NCBI RefSeq assembly: GCF_019175285.1
Contig: NC_056527.1
Location: 115,013,295-115,077,294 of the forward strand
Source of the DNA: Sceloporus undulatus
Taxonomy: Eukaryota; Chordata; Lepidosauria; Squamata; Phrynosomatidae
Length of the DNA stretch: 64,000 nt
Direction: 5' to 3'
Both the position numbers and the translations under genes were made by a program. This document shows, in pieces, positions 39,909-49,191 of the stretch. Position 1 is the stretch's first letter. Each line of letters starts with the position of its first letter. The notes beneath the pieces are model-generated. The model saw nothing but the letters and a program-made list of their open reading frames with translations, was not told where the DNA came from and did no database searches.

Positions 39909-40315
39909 GGCTGCATTCCCACTTACCAATAAATCACTTTGCAAACCGAACCGGTGGATCGGTTCGGCAGCAGAGCGTGGTTCACGCTACATTTGACCTG
40001 ATCGCATTTCTTGCTGCAAAATAAAATAAAATAACCCACATTCACGAATGAATCAATTCAAAATGGACTGGCTCCAGCTGGTCAAAGGGCACATTTGAAT
40101 CGATTCCAATCCACATCTGGGTCACATTTGCGCAGGATTTATCCAAAAAAGACGCTGAAAACACCAGCGTCAAAAATACGCAGGTTGAATGGATCTAGCG
40201 CATGGCCCTCCCTCTCTGAATCACTTCAGCAATTCAGTTCAAGTGCAAACCAGGGTCATTTAAACTGGTTCAAACCAATTTGCGATCCGGTTTAAAAGGT
40301 AGTGGGAATGAGGCC
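39909..40315. mobile_element. MITE with GGCCTCATTCCCA-type ends, 3-bp target duplication TAT
   Basis: 407 bp. Left end GGCTGCATTCCCACTTACC, right end GTAGTGGGAATGAGGCC (inverted). TAT precedes the left end (39906-39908) and follows the right (40316-40318). Interior landmarks TCAAAAATACGCAGGTTGAA and GGTCATTTAAACTGGTT recur at 41524-41918. Confidence 0.75.
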
Positions 40316-40379
40316 TATATTTCCAAACCTCAAAAGGATCACTTCTACACACACACACCACTTGCGTCTCATAGAGTCA

Positions 40380-40935
40380 TAGGGTGCATCTTCACTTTAG
40401 AAATAATACAGTTTGATACCATATTACACAATCCTGGGATTTGTAGTTTGGTGGCACCAGCATGGTGCAATGGTTTGAACATTTGACTACGACTCTGGAG
40501 GCCATGGTTTGAATCCCAGTTCACCCATCTAAACCCACTGAGTGGCCTTGGGCAAGTCACACTCTCTCAGCCTCAGAGGATGGCAATGACAAAGGCTCTA
40601 AAGAAACTTGCCAAGAAAACCCTTAGGGTCTCCATAAATTGGAGATGAAGGTTCAGCCGTGGGAATGCACTGAGTGAACTTGGGCAAATCACATTCTCTT
40701 GGCCTCAGAGGATGACAATGGCAACCCCTCTTCTGAAGAAACTTGCCAAGAAAACCCTTAGGGTCACCATAAGTCAGAAACGACTTGAAGGCACACACAG
40801 CAGCAACAACAACAACAACAACAACAAGGCACCAGCATGCTTTGGCAGAGAAGGGTGAAGACCTTGTAAAACTACACATCCCAGGATTCCATAGTGCTTA
40901 AAGTGGTGTCTTTAAGCTGAAGTATTTCTATAGTG
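40380..40935. mobile_element. Foldback MITE with a SINE insertion flanked by a 12-bp duplication
   Basis: MITE arms GGTGCATCTTCACTTTAGAA and the inverted AAGTATTTCTATAGTG. The intervening plus-strand SINE (about 40464-40826) is bracketed by GGCACCAGCATG on both sides, the expected product of LINE-driven SINE insertion. The SINE body is partly duplicated (two CTTGCCAAGAAAACCC units). Confidence 0.75.
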
Positions 40936-41166
40936 TTGTTGTTGTTGTGTGTCTTCAATTCACTTCCAACTTATGGCGACTCTAAGGCAAACCCATTATG
41001 AAGGTTTTCTTGGCAAGCTTTGCTCAGAGGAGGTTTGCCATTGCCTTCTCTTGAGGCTGAGAGAGTGTGACTTGCCCAAGGTCACCCAGTGGGTTTCATG
41101 GCTGAGCTGAGACTCAAACTCTGGACTCCGGAGTCACAGTCCAACAACAAACCACTATGCCACCCA
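40934..41166 (-). mobile_element. tRNA-derived SINE with BovB-like tail
   Basis: Full-length reverse copy: GTTGTTGTGTGTCTTCAATT tail, CTTGCCCAAGGTCACCCAGT core, and CAACAAACCACTATGCCACC 5' end. Confidence 0.8.
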
Positions 41167-41169
41167 TAT

Positions 41170-41440
41170 AATCCTTGGAGTTTATCACAATGGGGATTAC
41201 TTTGGCATTAAAGAGAGATTAAAGCGCATTGAAAGCATCCCACAAACAAAGTGAAAATGGCAAGTAATTGCATGAATGATTATCCCATGCAATTGCGCAA
41301 ATAAAGTAAAACAATGTGCTTTAATGCTTCTTTGTGACCACTTTAATGATGGGTTTTGCGTGACATTGTGTGAAATCCTTTCACGTAATTATGCAAATTT
41401 TCCAGCATACTGGCGGGATAATCTCCTGATCTCTTTCATA
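41170..41440 (+). mobile_element. AT-rich interspersed repeat (GGAGTTTATCACA)
   Basis: Shares GAGTTTATCACA, CATTAAAGAGAGA and GCAATTGCGCAAATAAAG-type segments with 62150-62365, so these are two copies of one dispersed element, probably another TTATCACAC-ended MITE. Superfamily unknown. Confidence 0.5.
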
Positions 41441-41523
41441 TGATAAGCTCCCTAGAGCTGGAAGGGGCCTTTTGGGCCACTTATTCCAATCCCAGACAGA
41501 GCATCCCAGCGGGGAAAGTCCAG

Positions 41524-41918
41524 GGCCTCATTCCCATTTACAAATAAATCAGTTTGCAATCTGAATCAATGATCAGTTTGACAATGGAGCGCAGTTCACA
41601 CTACATTTGCCCTGACCGCATTTTCTTGTTGTAAAATAACCCACTTGCCGTTCATATTGACTGATGAATCGATTCAAAACTGACCCTCTTCAGTGGGTCA
41701 CTGGTCACCGATCACATCATAGAAAATCAATTCAGATTTGTATCTCGTTCACACTTGTGCTGAACTGATTTATTACAAAAGACACAGGAAAAAAAACAAG
41801 CGTCAAAAAGATGCGTGTTAAATGGGTCTGGCTTCAGCGATTCGGCTCGAGTGCGAACAAGAGTCATTTAAACACACCTGGTTAGCAAACCGGTTTATAA
41901 CGTAGTGGCAATGAGGCC
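41524..41918. mobile_element. MITE with GGCCTCATTCCCA ends, 3-bp target duplication CAG
   Basis: 395 bp. Left end GGCCTCATTCCCATTTACA, right end GTAGTGGCAATGAGGCC. CAG at 41521-41523 and 41919-41921. Same family as 39909-40315 in the same orientation. A third, shorter relative with TTCCCACTTG/AGTGGGAA ends lies at about 42600-42780. Confidence 0.75.
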
Positions 41919-41959
41919 CAGGTTTTAGAAGTTACCTTTTTTGGTACTTTTGTTCCCAA

Positions 41960-42170
41960 ACACACCGGAGAAATAATCCAGTTTGAGATTGCTTTAACTG
42001 CCCTGGCTCAATGCAATTCAGGGAACTGTACTTTTGGGAGACATTTTGCCTTCTCTGTCAGAGAGCCCTAATGCCCCAATAAACTACATTTCTCCAGATT
42101 CCCTAGCATGAGCCAGGGCAGTTAAAGCGGTCTCAAACTGGATTATTTCTGCAGTATGTTCTGGACCACC
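41960..42170. mobile_element. Foldback MITE of the AGAAATAATGCAGT family
   Basis: Arms CACCGGAGAAATAATCCAGT and CTGGATTATTTCTGCAGTAT inverted; interior TTGCTTTAACTGCCCTGGCT with its inverted copy. Confidence 0.75.
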
Positions 42171-42302
42171 ATCTCCTTGAAATCCCTATTCATAATGGCT
42201 TTTTTGGAACATCTTTCTGAAGATGTCTAGAGTAAGAGACCCTGCCACTTCTCTAGGCAAATGGCTTCCCCTGCTGATCCGCTCTCACTGTCAAGATGCT
42301 CT

Positions 42303-42475
42303 TCTAATGTGAAGTCGAAGGCTTTCATGGCCGGCATCCATAGTTTTTTGTGGGGGTTTTTTTGGCTATGTGGCCATGTCCTAGAAGAGTTTCTTCCTGA
42401 CGTTTCGCTAGCATCTGTGGCTGAATCTTCTCTGAAGATGCCAGCCACAGATGCTGGCAAAACCTGCATAGCTCA
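42303..42475. mobile_element. Penelope-like ends, overlapping inverted copies
   Basis: The left part reads on minus (GGCCGGCATCCATAGTTTTT on plus, CCTGACGTTTCGCTAGCATC); the right part reads on plus from CTGAAGATGCCAGCCACAGA (42432). The right-hand core has AAAA where GAAA is expected, so it is degraded. The same family occurs at 61955-62040 and 63688-63812. Confidence 0.55.
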
Positions 42476-43088
42476 CATTACAAGTACAAAGGCAGCACTG
42501 AGGGGGGGTGAATGGTGGATCTACCAAAAACTGAGGAGGGATGGTAAACATCCCTCTGCCATTAACCCCCCCCCCAAAAAATGATGCAATTCAGATTTGT
42601 CGTTCCCACTTGTTGAACATGCTTCAGAATCAATTCTTTTCAAAAGAACTGCTAGGAAACTAGTGTCTGCAAAAACTGGGGTTTATTGCATTTATCGCAA
42701 CAGAAATCAATCAAAGAAGGACTGGATGGGAACGACGGTCATATAACCTGATCAATGAGTTAAATCATAGTGGGAACGCACCCACAGTTTCTTAACCTGA
42801 TGTGAACAACCCACAAAACAGTAGGAGAAACAACCACTAGGGGGCACCGTAAGACTCTCTCTTTTTGGTAGAATGATGGGTGCCTCTTTCTCAGTCATTT
42901 TGAAGCATAGCCCAAATGCAAACCTCTTCAAGCTTTTTAAGTGTTTCTTTCCTTCGTTCGAACAGGAAACACAAGAACACCCCATTTAGTAGTGAAGACC
43001 GAAGAAGACACTTATATTTTATTGTCCACTTGAAATGTGAGCATAGGAACATATTCTGAGAACACAGCTTGGAAAGAAAGCTTATTTG

Positions 43089-44306
43089 CAGTGATGTATT
43101 CAGCACCTTTGTTCCAAGTCTTCAAGTCAAGTCTCTACCTTCATGTCTCAAGTCGAGTCTCAAGTCCTTGCAAGGTACTTTTGCATCAAATCTCAAGTTG
43201 AGTCCCAAGTCTGGGAGCCAATTTTAATAATTCTTGAGACAGGAATTGAGGTCTGCTCAGCAGCCTGTGCCTGCTGCACATCGGAGGAGCCTTCTAAAGC
43301 TAAGAGGAGGAAAGACTTGCCTCCAGAGGGTATGACATGTTTCTCAGAAGGGAACGAACAGCAAATGTTTAAGGAAATGGCCTTGAGGTGGAAGGATGCC
43401 AAAGTTTCTCAAAAGCTTTGGAAGGCTCCTCCAATGTGCAGCGAGGACAGGCTGCTGAGCAAAGCTCAAGCCCATTGCCTAACATGTTTGCTGTTTTTGG
43501 ATGGAGTTAGGTCAGCAAATCGGCTGCTAAAAATATACAAATTGGAGGTCGAGTCAAGACAGTGCATCATTTATTACAGAGTTGAGTCCAATCTTCTTAT
43601 TGCATTAGAAAACAATGGCCCGTTACAAACGGGCATAAAGTACGGACTGGGTCCGTATTAGGATTAGAAAGGGGCGTCACTTCCGGACACCCCTAACCCT
43701 AATACAGACCCAGTCTGTACAAAATGGTGGTGCCTGTTCCACACGGGGCCCGCCATGTTTATGTAGCGGATGCGTTGTGTCTGCACATCATGCAGCACAT
43801 ATAATGCTGCGAGTGCGCCATTGGCGCCTCGCAGCATCTTATCCGCACCGCAAAGAGAAGCGCCATTTTGGCGCTTCTTATTTGCAGCACGGAGGAGCCT
43901 CGCGGTTTGGACGCTGGGGCTCCTCCGCGCTGCAAATAAAGGCGGTGGCAGACCACCCCTTCTGGGTGGTCTGTAATGCGCCAAAGACAAAATAGTGGGA
44001 GAGTATCGGCATTCTCTGTGCCTCTCCATATGACATTGTAGCACTTCCGTTCTTTACCCAAGGGAAATGGTCATAAAAACGTGCCTTTTGTCATGCTGGA
44101 AAAGTCCATTTGACAAAAGGCATGCTTTTACCACCGTCTCCCTCCGGAAGGGCAATGGCTTGCTCCACCAAGGGCATGAAGCACAGAGAAAGCTGGTTCT
44201 CTCTTGCTCTGTTTCATCTTTCCTTTCTAATGTAATAAAGCGGCTAGTCAAGTCATTGAAACAACTTGAGTCTAAGTCGATTGACTCAAGTCTATTTACA
44301 TCACTG
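43089..44306. mobile_element. hAT transposon remnant (1.2 kb) with a nested MITE
   Basis: Ends CAGTGATGTA and TACATCACTG as inverted repeats. The flanks CTTATTTG (43081-43088) and GTTATTTG (44307-44314) match at 7 of 8 positions, as expected for an aged 8-bp hAT duplication. Subterminal CAAGTCGAGTCTCAAGTC repeats are visible at both ends. An open frame at 43143-43661 contains a weak MCSEDRLLSKA segment recalling the hAT C-terminal SER-FS signature. A GC-rich MITE (43617-43982) sits inside. Confidence 0.65.
43617..43982. mobile_element. GC-rich foldback MITE (GGCCCGTTACAAACGGG end)
   Basis: CpG-rich, with several internal hairpins (AGCGCCATTTTGGCGCTT; GACCACCCCTTCTGGGTGGTC-type). Shares its layout with 54170-54534: TACGGACTGGGTCCGTA-like end, GGGGCG(T/G) block, AAGCGCC or AAGCTCC hairpin, then a GCTCC...GGAGC stem. 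No gene signal. Confidence 0.7.
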
Positions 44307-44369
44307 GTTATTTGTAGAGAGAAGTGAGCTTAGAAGCTGTGAAACAAAAGCTATCAGAGTAGTACGTAG

Positions 44370-44575
44370 AGAGATATTGTAGCATCTTTGAGACTAACTG
44401 AAAAAAAGAAGTTGGCAGCATGAGCTTTCGTAGACTTCAGTCTACTTCCTCAGATGCATTAGAAGTACTCAAGTCTACGAAAGCTCATGCTGCCAACTTC
44501 TTTCTTTCAATTAGTCTCAATTAGTCTTTCAATTAGTCTGATTCTACAGACTAACATGGCTACATCTTTGAATGC
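44370..44575. mobile_element. Penelope-like ends, inverted pair, hammerhead-like core
   Basis: The minus-strand copy (44453 to 44415) reads CTGAGGA, GTAGAC/GTCTAC stem with TGAA loop, GAAA, then GCTCATGC. The plus-strand copy follows (AAGTCTACGAAAGCTCATGC), and the end reads ACAGACTAACATGGCTAC. The stem is perfect, but the residue after the cleavage-site U is G, which the NUH rule disfavours. Confidence 0.55.
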
Positions 44576-44616
44576 TATCAGAGGCAAGAGTCAGAACTGA
44601 AGATTAAAGTTAGGGT

Positions 44617-45000
44617 GTACACATTGCTGAATTAAAGAGTTTGACACCACTAACTGCCATGACTCTATCCTATAGAATCTGGGATTTGTAGTTTGGTGGA
44701 GCACCAGAGCTGACATACCAGGCTGGATACGTATCTAACTGCAGTGGGTCCTTGGTATCTGCTGGGGTTTGGGTATCAAAATCTGTGGATGCTGAAGTCC
44801 CATTACATACAATGGCACAGTGAAATGGTGTCCCTTATACAAATTATATATTTTTGGAATATTTTCAAACAGTGGATGGTTGAATCTGTGGATAAAGAAT
44901 CTGTCGCTATGGAGGGCTGACTGTACGAATAACAGAATTCTGTAGAACTGTGTAGAGTCATGCCAGTTGAAGCGGTGTCAAACTGCTTTAATTTTGCAGA
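44617..45000. mobile_element. Foldback MITE split by a Tigger-like MITE
   Basis: MITE arms (GTTTGACACCACTAACTGCC left; CAGTTGAAGCGGTGTCAAAC right) flank a Tigger-like MITE at 44742-44924 (CAGTGGGTCCTTGGTATC ... GGAGGGCTGACTG). The Tigger-like element is therefore younger than this MITE copy. Confidence 0.7.
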
Positions 45001-46019
45001 AAAGAGCTAAAGCGGTGCCAAACCAGGTTATTTCTCCAGTGTGGGTGCAGCCCCAATGTTCCTCCTGGTAAGCTGCCACTGTGCCATTGTGGTCCACAGG
45101 ACATGAGGGAGGGTCAGAACTGGCCCCTCTCTGCCCCATGCACTTGCTTTGCCCACACTGAGTTCGATAGACTAATGCAGGAATTGAGGGTGGTTATTTT
45201 TTTTAAAAGCTGGTTGCATGTTTCTGAGATGCAAAGAATATTTAGTCCAGCTGCTTTCCCCAGTAAAAGCCTTATTTGTGGCTACAATTTCACAGGCTCC
45301 GTATGTCTTCTTCAAATGAACTGTTTTCTCCTTCTGTTACTCCTTTTCCAAAGCCAGTCAGCCCACTTTGGATAAGAAGCGGAGAGAACGCATAAAAATA
45401 ATGTTATGCGGCGTGTGCACCCTTCTCTGTGTCTTGCAGCCGGTGGGATTGTTGCACGTCCGCCACTTCTTAATTTCCCTGCCTAAGCCTTGTGGTTACA
45501 TCGATCTGTGCCTGAGGCTGCTTTTTAGATCTGGAGCAGCATTTACAGTATACTAGGAAGCAACGTTGCAAGGAACGTGGTGGTGACGCATAGAAGGAAG
45601 CCAGACAGAAAGAAACAAAGCAGAGTAGAAAAGAGGAAAAAACAAAACACATCAGAGAGGAACGGTGACAGAAATCAAAAGCAACCTACCTTCCTCTGGC
45701 ACCTGATGTAAGTGTGTTAGATTGCAGCTCCCATAATCCCCAGGATCATAGCTGCAGATATAGCTGATCTGAGACTTTCACCCCATCCTCCACAGTTTCC
45801 AACTCAAGAGGAAGCATTAGAAAGTGACCACAAGGCCTACTATGTTGAAGAAACCAGTTTGCTTAAATGTTACCAGATTCTAGCAATTTCAGTTTAAGTG
45901 AAATATGTACAAAATGTCCTGAGCCATGCTCCAAAACATCTTGATATCTTCTGCTATGAGATATCGGGCTGAAGGCTAGCATGAGATTAAAACAAAACAA
46001 AAACCATAGGATGCATCCA

Positions 46020-46230
46020 CACTGGAAAAATAATCCAGTTTGATACTGCTTTAACCACCTTGGCTCAATGCTACTGAATACTCGGAATTGTAGTTTGCTG
46101 TGGTACCAGAGCTCCCTGACAGAGAAGACCAAATGTCTCACAAAACTACAATTCCCAGAATTCCATAGCATTGAGCCGTGGCGGTTAAAGTGGTGTCAAA
46201 GTGGATTATTTCTGCAGTGCGGATGCAACC
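46020..46230. mobile_element. Foldback MITE of the AGAAATAATGCAGT family
   Basis: Arms TGCATCCACACTGGAAAAAT and TTTCTGCAGTGCGGATGCAA inverted; interior AGTTTGATACTGCTTTAACC and its inverted copy. Confidence 0.8.
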
Positions 46231-46908
46231 ACAGTTTGGAAACTGAAAAATAGAAGAAACTAGAGGAAACTTGACAGCTTCTTCCAAAATGCATTTTGGG
46301 ATGACTTTTCCTTCCATTGTGCCCTCATCCAACACTCAAACCAACAAACCATGAACCATCCAGGTTGGCAGCCATCACTGCATCTTGTGGCAGAGTTTCA
46401 CAGTTTAACTATAAGTGGTGTGAAGCAGGCCTTCCTTTTCTCCGCCCTGAACCTTCCAGCATTCGGTTTCAGTAGATGACCCTTTGGGGTCCTAGTATTA
46501 TATGAGTGAGGGAGAAAGGCTTCTCTCTAACCACTTTCCTCACGCCATGCATAATTTAAGACACCTCTATCTTCCATCCATTGCTTTTCCTCTTAGCTAA
46601 GCAGGCCCATATATTTACAGCTTGTTGTTCAATGCCATTGGTATTGAATCAGGGCATGTGTTCCTGCATCCTTTACAATGAGGTATAGCTGGAAGAAGAA
46701 TACTGCACCAAGACCTGGGAGATCTGGGTTCAAGTCCCCGCAGAGCCATGCAACTTACCCGTTTTATTCTTTTTTTCTTGGGAGGAGGAAGAGGGCAGGA
46801 GGAGAACCATGTCCTGAAAGAAAGGGGAGAGATAAAGTTCAAAGAAATGCTTTTGCCACATCCTAAGTTGGGGTGCTTCAAAAATACAAAGGGCCATGTC
46901 ATATCAAT

Positions 46909-47083
46909 TGTTGTTGTGTGCCTTCAAGTGATTTCAAACCCAAAGGCAACCCTATCATGGGGTTTTCCTGGCAAGATTTGTTCAGAGGAGGTTTGCCATT
47001 GTCTTCCCCTGAGGCTGAGAGAGTGTGACTTGCTCAAGGCACCCAGTGGGCCTCCATGACTGAGTGGGGAACTGAACCCTGGA
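46909..47083 (-). mobile_element. tRNA-derived SINE with BovB-like tail, 5' end missing
   Basis: GTTGTTGTGTGCCTTCAAGT tail, CTTGCTCAAGGCACCCAGTG core, stops near CTGAACCCTGG where a BovB fragment begins. Confidence 0.75.
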
Positions 47084-47084
47084 T

Positions 47085-47464
47085 CTCTAGAGGAGATGTG
47101 ATGCTGGAGAAGAGAGCTGAGGATGCGGCGGACAGCCCAGAAGGCAAACAAGTGGGTTCTTGAACAGATCAGACCAGGGCTCTCCTTGAAAGCTAAGAGG
47201 ACCAAGTTGAGACTGTTGTACTTTGGCCACATCATGAGAAGGCATGGATCACTGGAAAAACCAATATGCTAGGAAAGGGAGAAGGGAGAAGAAAGAGAGG
47301 AAGACCACAAACTAGATGAATAGACTCAACTAGGGGGTTATTATGGGCAGGGGCTTATTGAAGGATCTGGGCAAGGTGGCAGTGAAGGATGGGGAGTCTT
47401 GGAGATGTGTCCTCCACAGGGTCACCCCCTGAGTCGGAAATGACTTGAGGGCAGCTAACAACGG
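47085..47464 (+). mobile_element. BovB-type LINE 3' fragment
   Basis: Conceptual reading includes AQKANKWVLEQIRPGLSLK-like and LLYFGHIMRRHGSLEKP-like stretches, the C-terminal signature of BovB/RTE-type ORFs. It ends in GAAATGACTTGAGGGCAGCT and a CAAC tail, and is 5'-truncated. Confidence 0.7.
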
Positions 47465-47569
47465 CCGCATCCACACTGGAGAAATAACCTGGTGTGGCAC
47501 TGCTTTAACTGCCCTGGCTCAAGGCTATGGAATTCTGGGAGTTTGTTGTGGGGCCCAGGGTGGTTTTTA

Positions 47570-47670
47570 ATACCTTGCCTGATGAAGAAGCCAGCGGAGC
47601 TTTGAAAGCTTGCAACAGGTAACTGTGCCTTTGGGTTGGCCTGATGTTTGGTGGATTTTTGGATGTGTTT
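47570..47670 (+). mobile_element. Penelope-like end with hammerhead-like core
   Basis: CTGATGA at 47579, GAAGC/GCTTT stem, GAAA at 47604, GCTTGC at 47608. The residues after the stem are AAC, lacking the U required at the cleavage site. Downstream GGTTGGCCTGATGTTTGG and GGATTTTTGGATGT match the other copies. Confidence 0.5.
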
Positions 47671-47675
47671 TTAGA

Positions 47676-47993
47676 GTGTAGCATGGACAGCCAAGAGGTC
47701 CAACCAAGGGGTCCTGGAGCAGATCAAGCCAGAAATCTCCCTGGAAGCCAAGATGGGCAAACTGAGTCTGTTGTCCTTTGGCCACATCAGAAGAAAGCAC
47801 AAACCACTGGAAAAAACAGGTAAGGGGAAGCAGAAAGCGAGGAAGGCCACAGGCCAGATGGAGGGACTCTATCAAGGAGGAGACAGGAATGACTTTGCAG
47901 GACCTGAGCAGAGCAGTGGGCAGAAAGAGTCTGGGAGATGTCTCCTCCACAGGGTCGCCATGGATTGAGATGGACTCGAGAGTGATAACAACA
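47676..47993 (+). mobile_element. BovB-type LINE 3' fragment
   Basis: WTAKRSNQGVLEQIKPE-like and KARKATGQMEGLYQGGD-type coding remnants, then GGGTCGCCATGGATTGAGA and a CAACAA tail. A second copy of the 47085-47464 family in the same orientation; a third short piece lies at 48140-48245. Confidence 0.7.
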
Positions 47994-48051
47994 AAGAACA
48001 AAAGCTGCTTGGGGTCACAGTCTTGGGAGAAAAACGGGATACAAAGAACTG

Positions 48052-48061
48052 NNNNNNNNNN
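48052..48061. other. Assembly gap (10 N)
   Basis: Ten Ns directly before a (TGA)n tract. The true length is unknown. Confidence 0.99.

Positions 48062-48119
<58 letters not shown>
48062..48119. repeat. TGA/ATC trinucleotide microsatellite
   Basis: About nineteen TGA units abutting the gap. ORFs through it on both strands (poly-Asp, poly-Ser, poly-His) are artefacts. Confidence 0.95.
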
Positions 48120-48429
48120 ATGGCGGCAGTGGTGACCATGATACTAGGAAAGGAAGGAGGCAGTGGAAAGAGAGGAAAGCCACATGCTGGATGGATGGAC
48201 TCCACCAGAGAGGCTCTGCTATAGTTGGCAAGACCTGAGCAAAGCAATGGAGGAGGAGAGGGGGCTCCTGGGGGGGCAAGAGGGGGACAGCAGGGGACAA
48301 CAAGTGTGTGTGTGGGGGGGGGGTCAGAATATGGCCCAGCAAAGCAGGGATGCTCAGTTCATGGCTTGCCTCCTCCTGGGACGAGGGAGGGAGGCAGGGA
48401 TCCAGGAGGAGGGAGGCTGCCTCCATCCT

Positions 48430-48637
48430 CTGAACTGGTCCCCAAGGGAAGGGAGGGAGGGAGGGAGGGTGGCAGAGGAAAAGGAAGCCAGGAGGAGGAG
48501 GAGGAGGAGGCAGGGAAGGAGGCAGGAGGAGGCTGCGCAGCCTCGGTTGGTGCCACCGCCGCCCAGCCGGGCATGTGCCGGTGTCTCCTGCCGCAGCCGC
48601 GAAGAAGAAGAGGAGGAAGAGGAGGAGGAGGAGGAGG
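48430..48637 (+). promoter_or_regulatory. GC-rich promoter-like region and 5' UTR of CARMIL3
   Basis: GGA/GGAGG tracts and a GC-rich CpG-bearing stretch (about 48530-48600) immediately upstream of the exon 1 ATG. No TATA box seen. Compatible with a CpG-type promoter; start of transcription not determined. Confidence 0.45.
48537..48570 (+). repeat. 34-bp direct repeat, copy 1 (5' of CARMIL3 exon 1)
   Basis: Begins GCAGCCTCGGTTGGTGCC and ends GCCCAGCCGG. Identical to 49158-49191 over all 34 bases. Not simple sequence. Confidence 0.9.
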
Positions 48638-48677
48638 ATGGCTCAGGCCGGAGGGGAGGTGGCCCGGGAGCTGCAAG
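48638..48677 (+). CDS. CARMIL3: Probable CARMIL3 (LRRC16B) coding exon 1
   Basis: ATG in strong context (A at -3, G at +4) followed by AQAGGEVARELQ and a G|GTAAGC donor in phase 1; 13 full codons. CARMIL proteins start with a short variable leader and a conserved RELQ/REL motif before the PH-like domain (from memory, human CARMIL3 MAKPSVELTRELQ, CARMIL1 MTEESSDVPREL). CARMIL3 also follows the DHRS4 cluster in the human locus, on the side away from JPH4. CARMIL proteins bind and inhibit actin capping protein at the plasma membrane. The match is only about 13 residues, so the call leans on synteny. No second exon was found before 64000. Confidence 0.62.
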
Positions 48678-49157
48678 GTAAGCACCTGCCCCATCATCCC
48701 CCCCTTGGTCCCCAGGAGCCTCTCCCTCTCCTCCTCCAGAGGAGCCTCCTTCCCTCCTGGACCACCAGCCTCCCTTCTGCCCAGCCACAGCCCTCTCTCT
48801 CTCTCTGCCTCCTCTTCCTTCTACAAAACCACCGACCCCCCCCCCTCTAAACAGGACTGGCTTCCTTGCCAGGCTGCCCTGCTGCCAAGGAAAAGGGGGA
48901 GCCCTTCCTGCCCTCTTGGCCCAGGGGCTCCATCCCTGGCCAGGCTCTGCCCCCCTCCATTCATGCATTCCTGCCCCGGGTTCAAGGGGCCTCTCTCCTA
49001 AGACACCCCCTTTTGTCTTACTGAGCCCCAAAGACTCTCCAGAGCCCCCCAGTTCTTGGCTCTTTCCTCCATCCCCTGGAAACAGGTGGATGGGGCCCCA
49101 GCCCAAGGCCCCTGCCCTATATAGATCCCAGGCTGATGGGGAAGGGCTTCTGCCAAA

Positions 49158-49191
49158 GCAGCCTCGGTTGGTGCCACCGCCGCCCAGCCGG
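49158..49191 (+). repeat. 34-bp direct repeat, copy 2 (in intron 1)
   Basis: Exact second copy, 621 bp after the first. Flanks differ immediately on both sides (CCAAA before, TATTGAATC after). Confidence 0.9.

Larger units (their letters stand above)
38289..48637. other. Spacer between divergent DHRS4 and CARMIL3
   Basis: 10.3 kb. Apart from short promoter-proximal stretches it is repeats: foldback MITEs, SINEs, BovB fragments, a 1.2-kb hAT remnant, Penelope-like ends and a (TGA)n next to an assembly gap. No third gene recognised; many ORFs here coincide with repeats. Confidence 0.75.

Noticed and set aside
43143-43661. 172-codon ORF as a possible gene
   Set aside because: Lies wholly inside a hAT-type remnant and starts within its subterminal repeats.
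47567-48426. ORFs running through the N gap with poly-Asp, poly-Ser or poly-His
   Set aside because: Translation of the (TGA)n microsatellite and LINE remnants across an assembly gap.
48163-49106. Several overlapping ORFs on both strands around CARMIL3 exon 1
   Set aside because: Arise from GGA/CCT tracts and GC-rich composition; mutually exclusive frames with low-complexity products.
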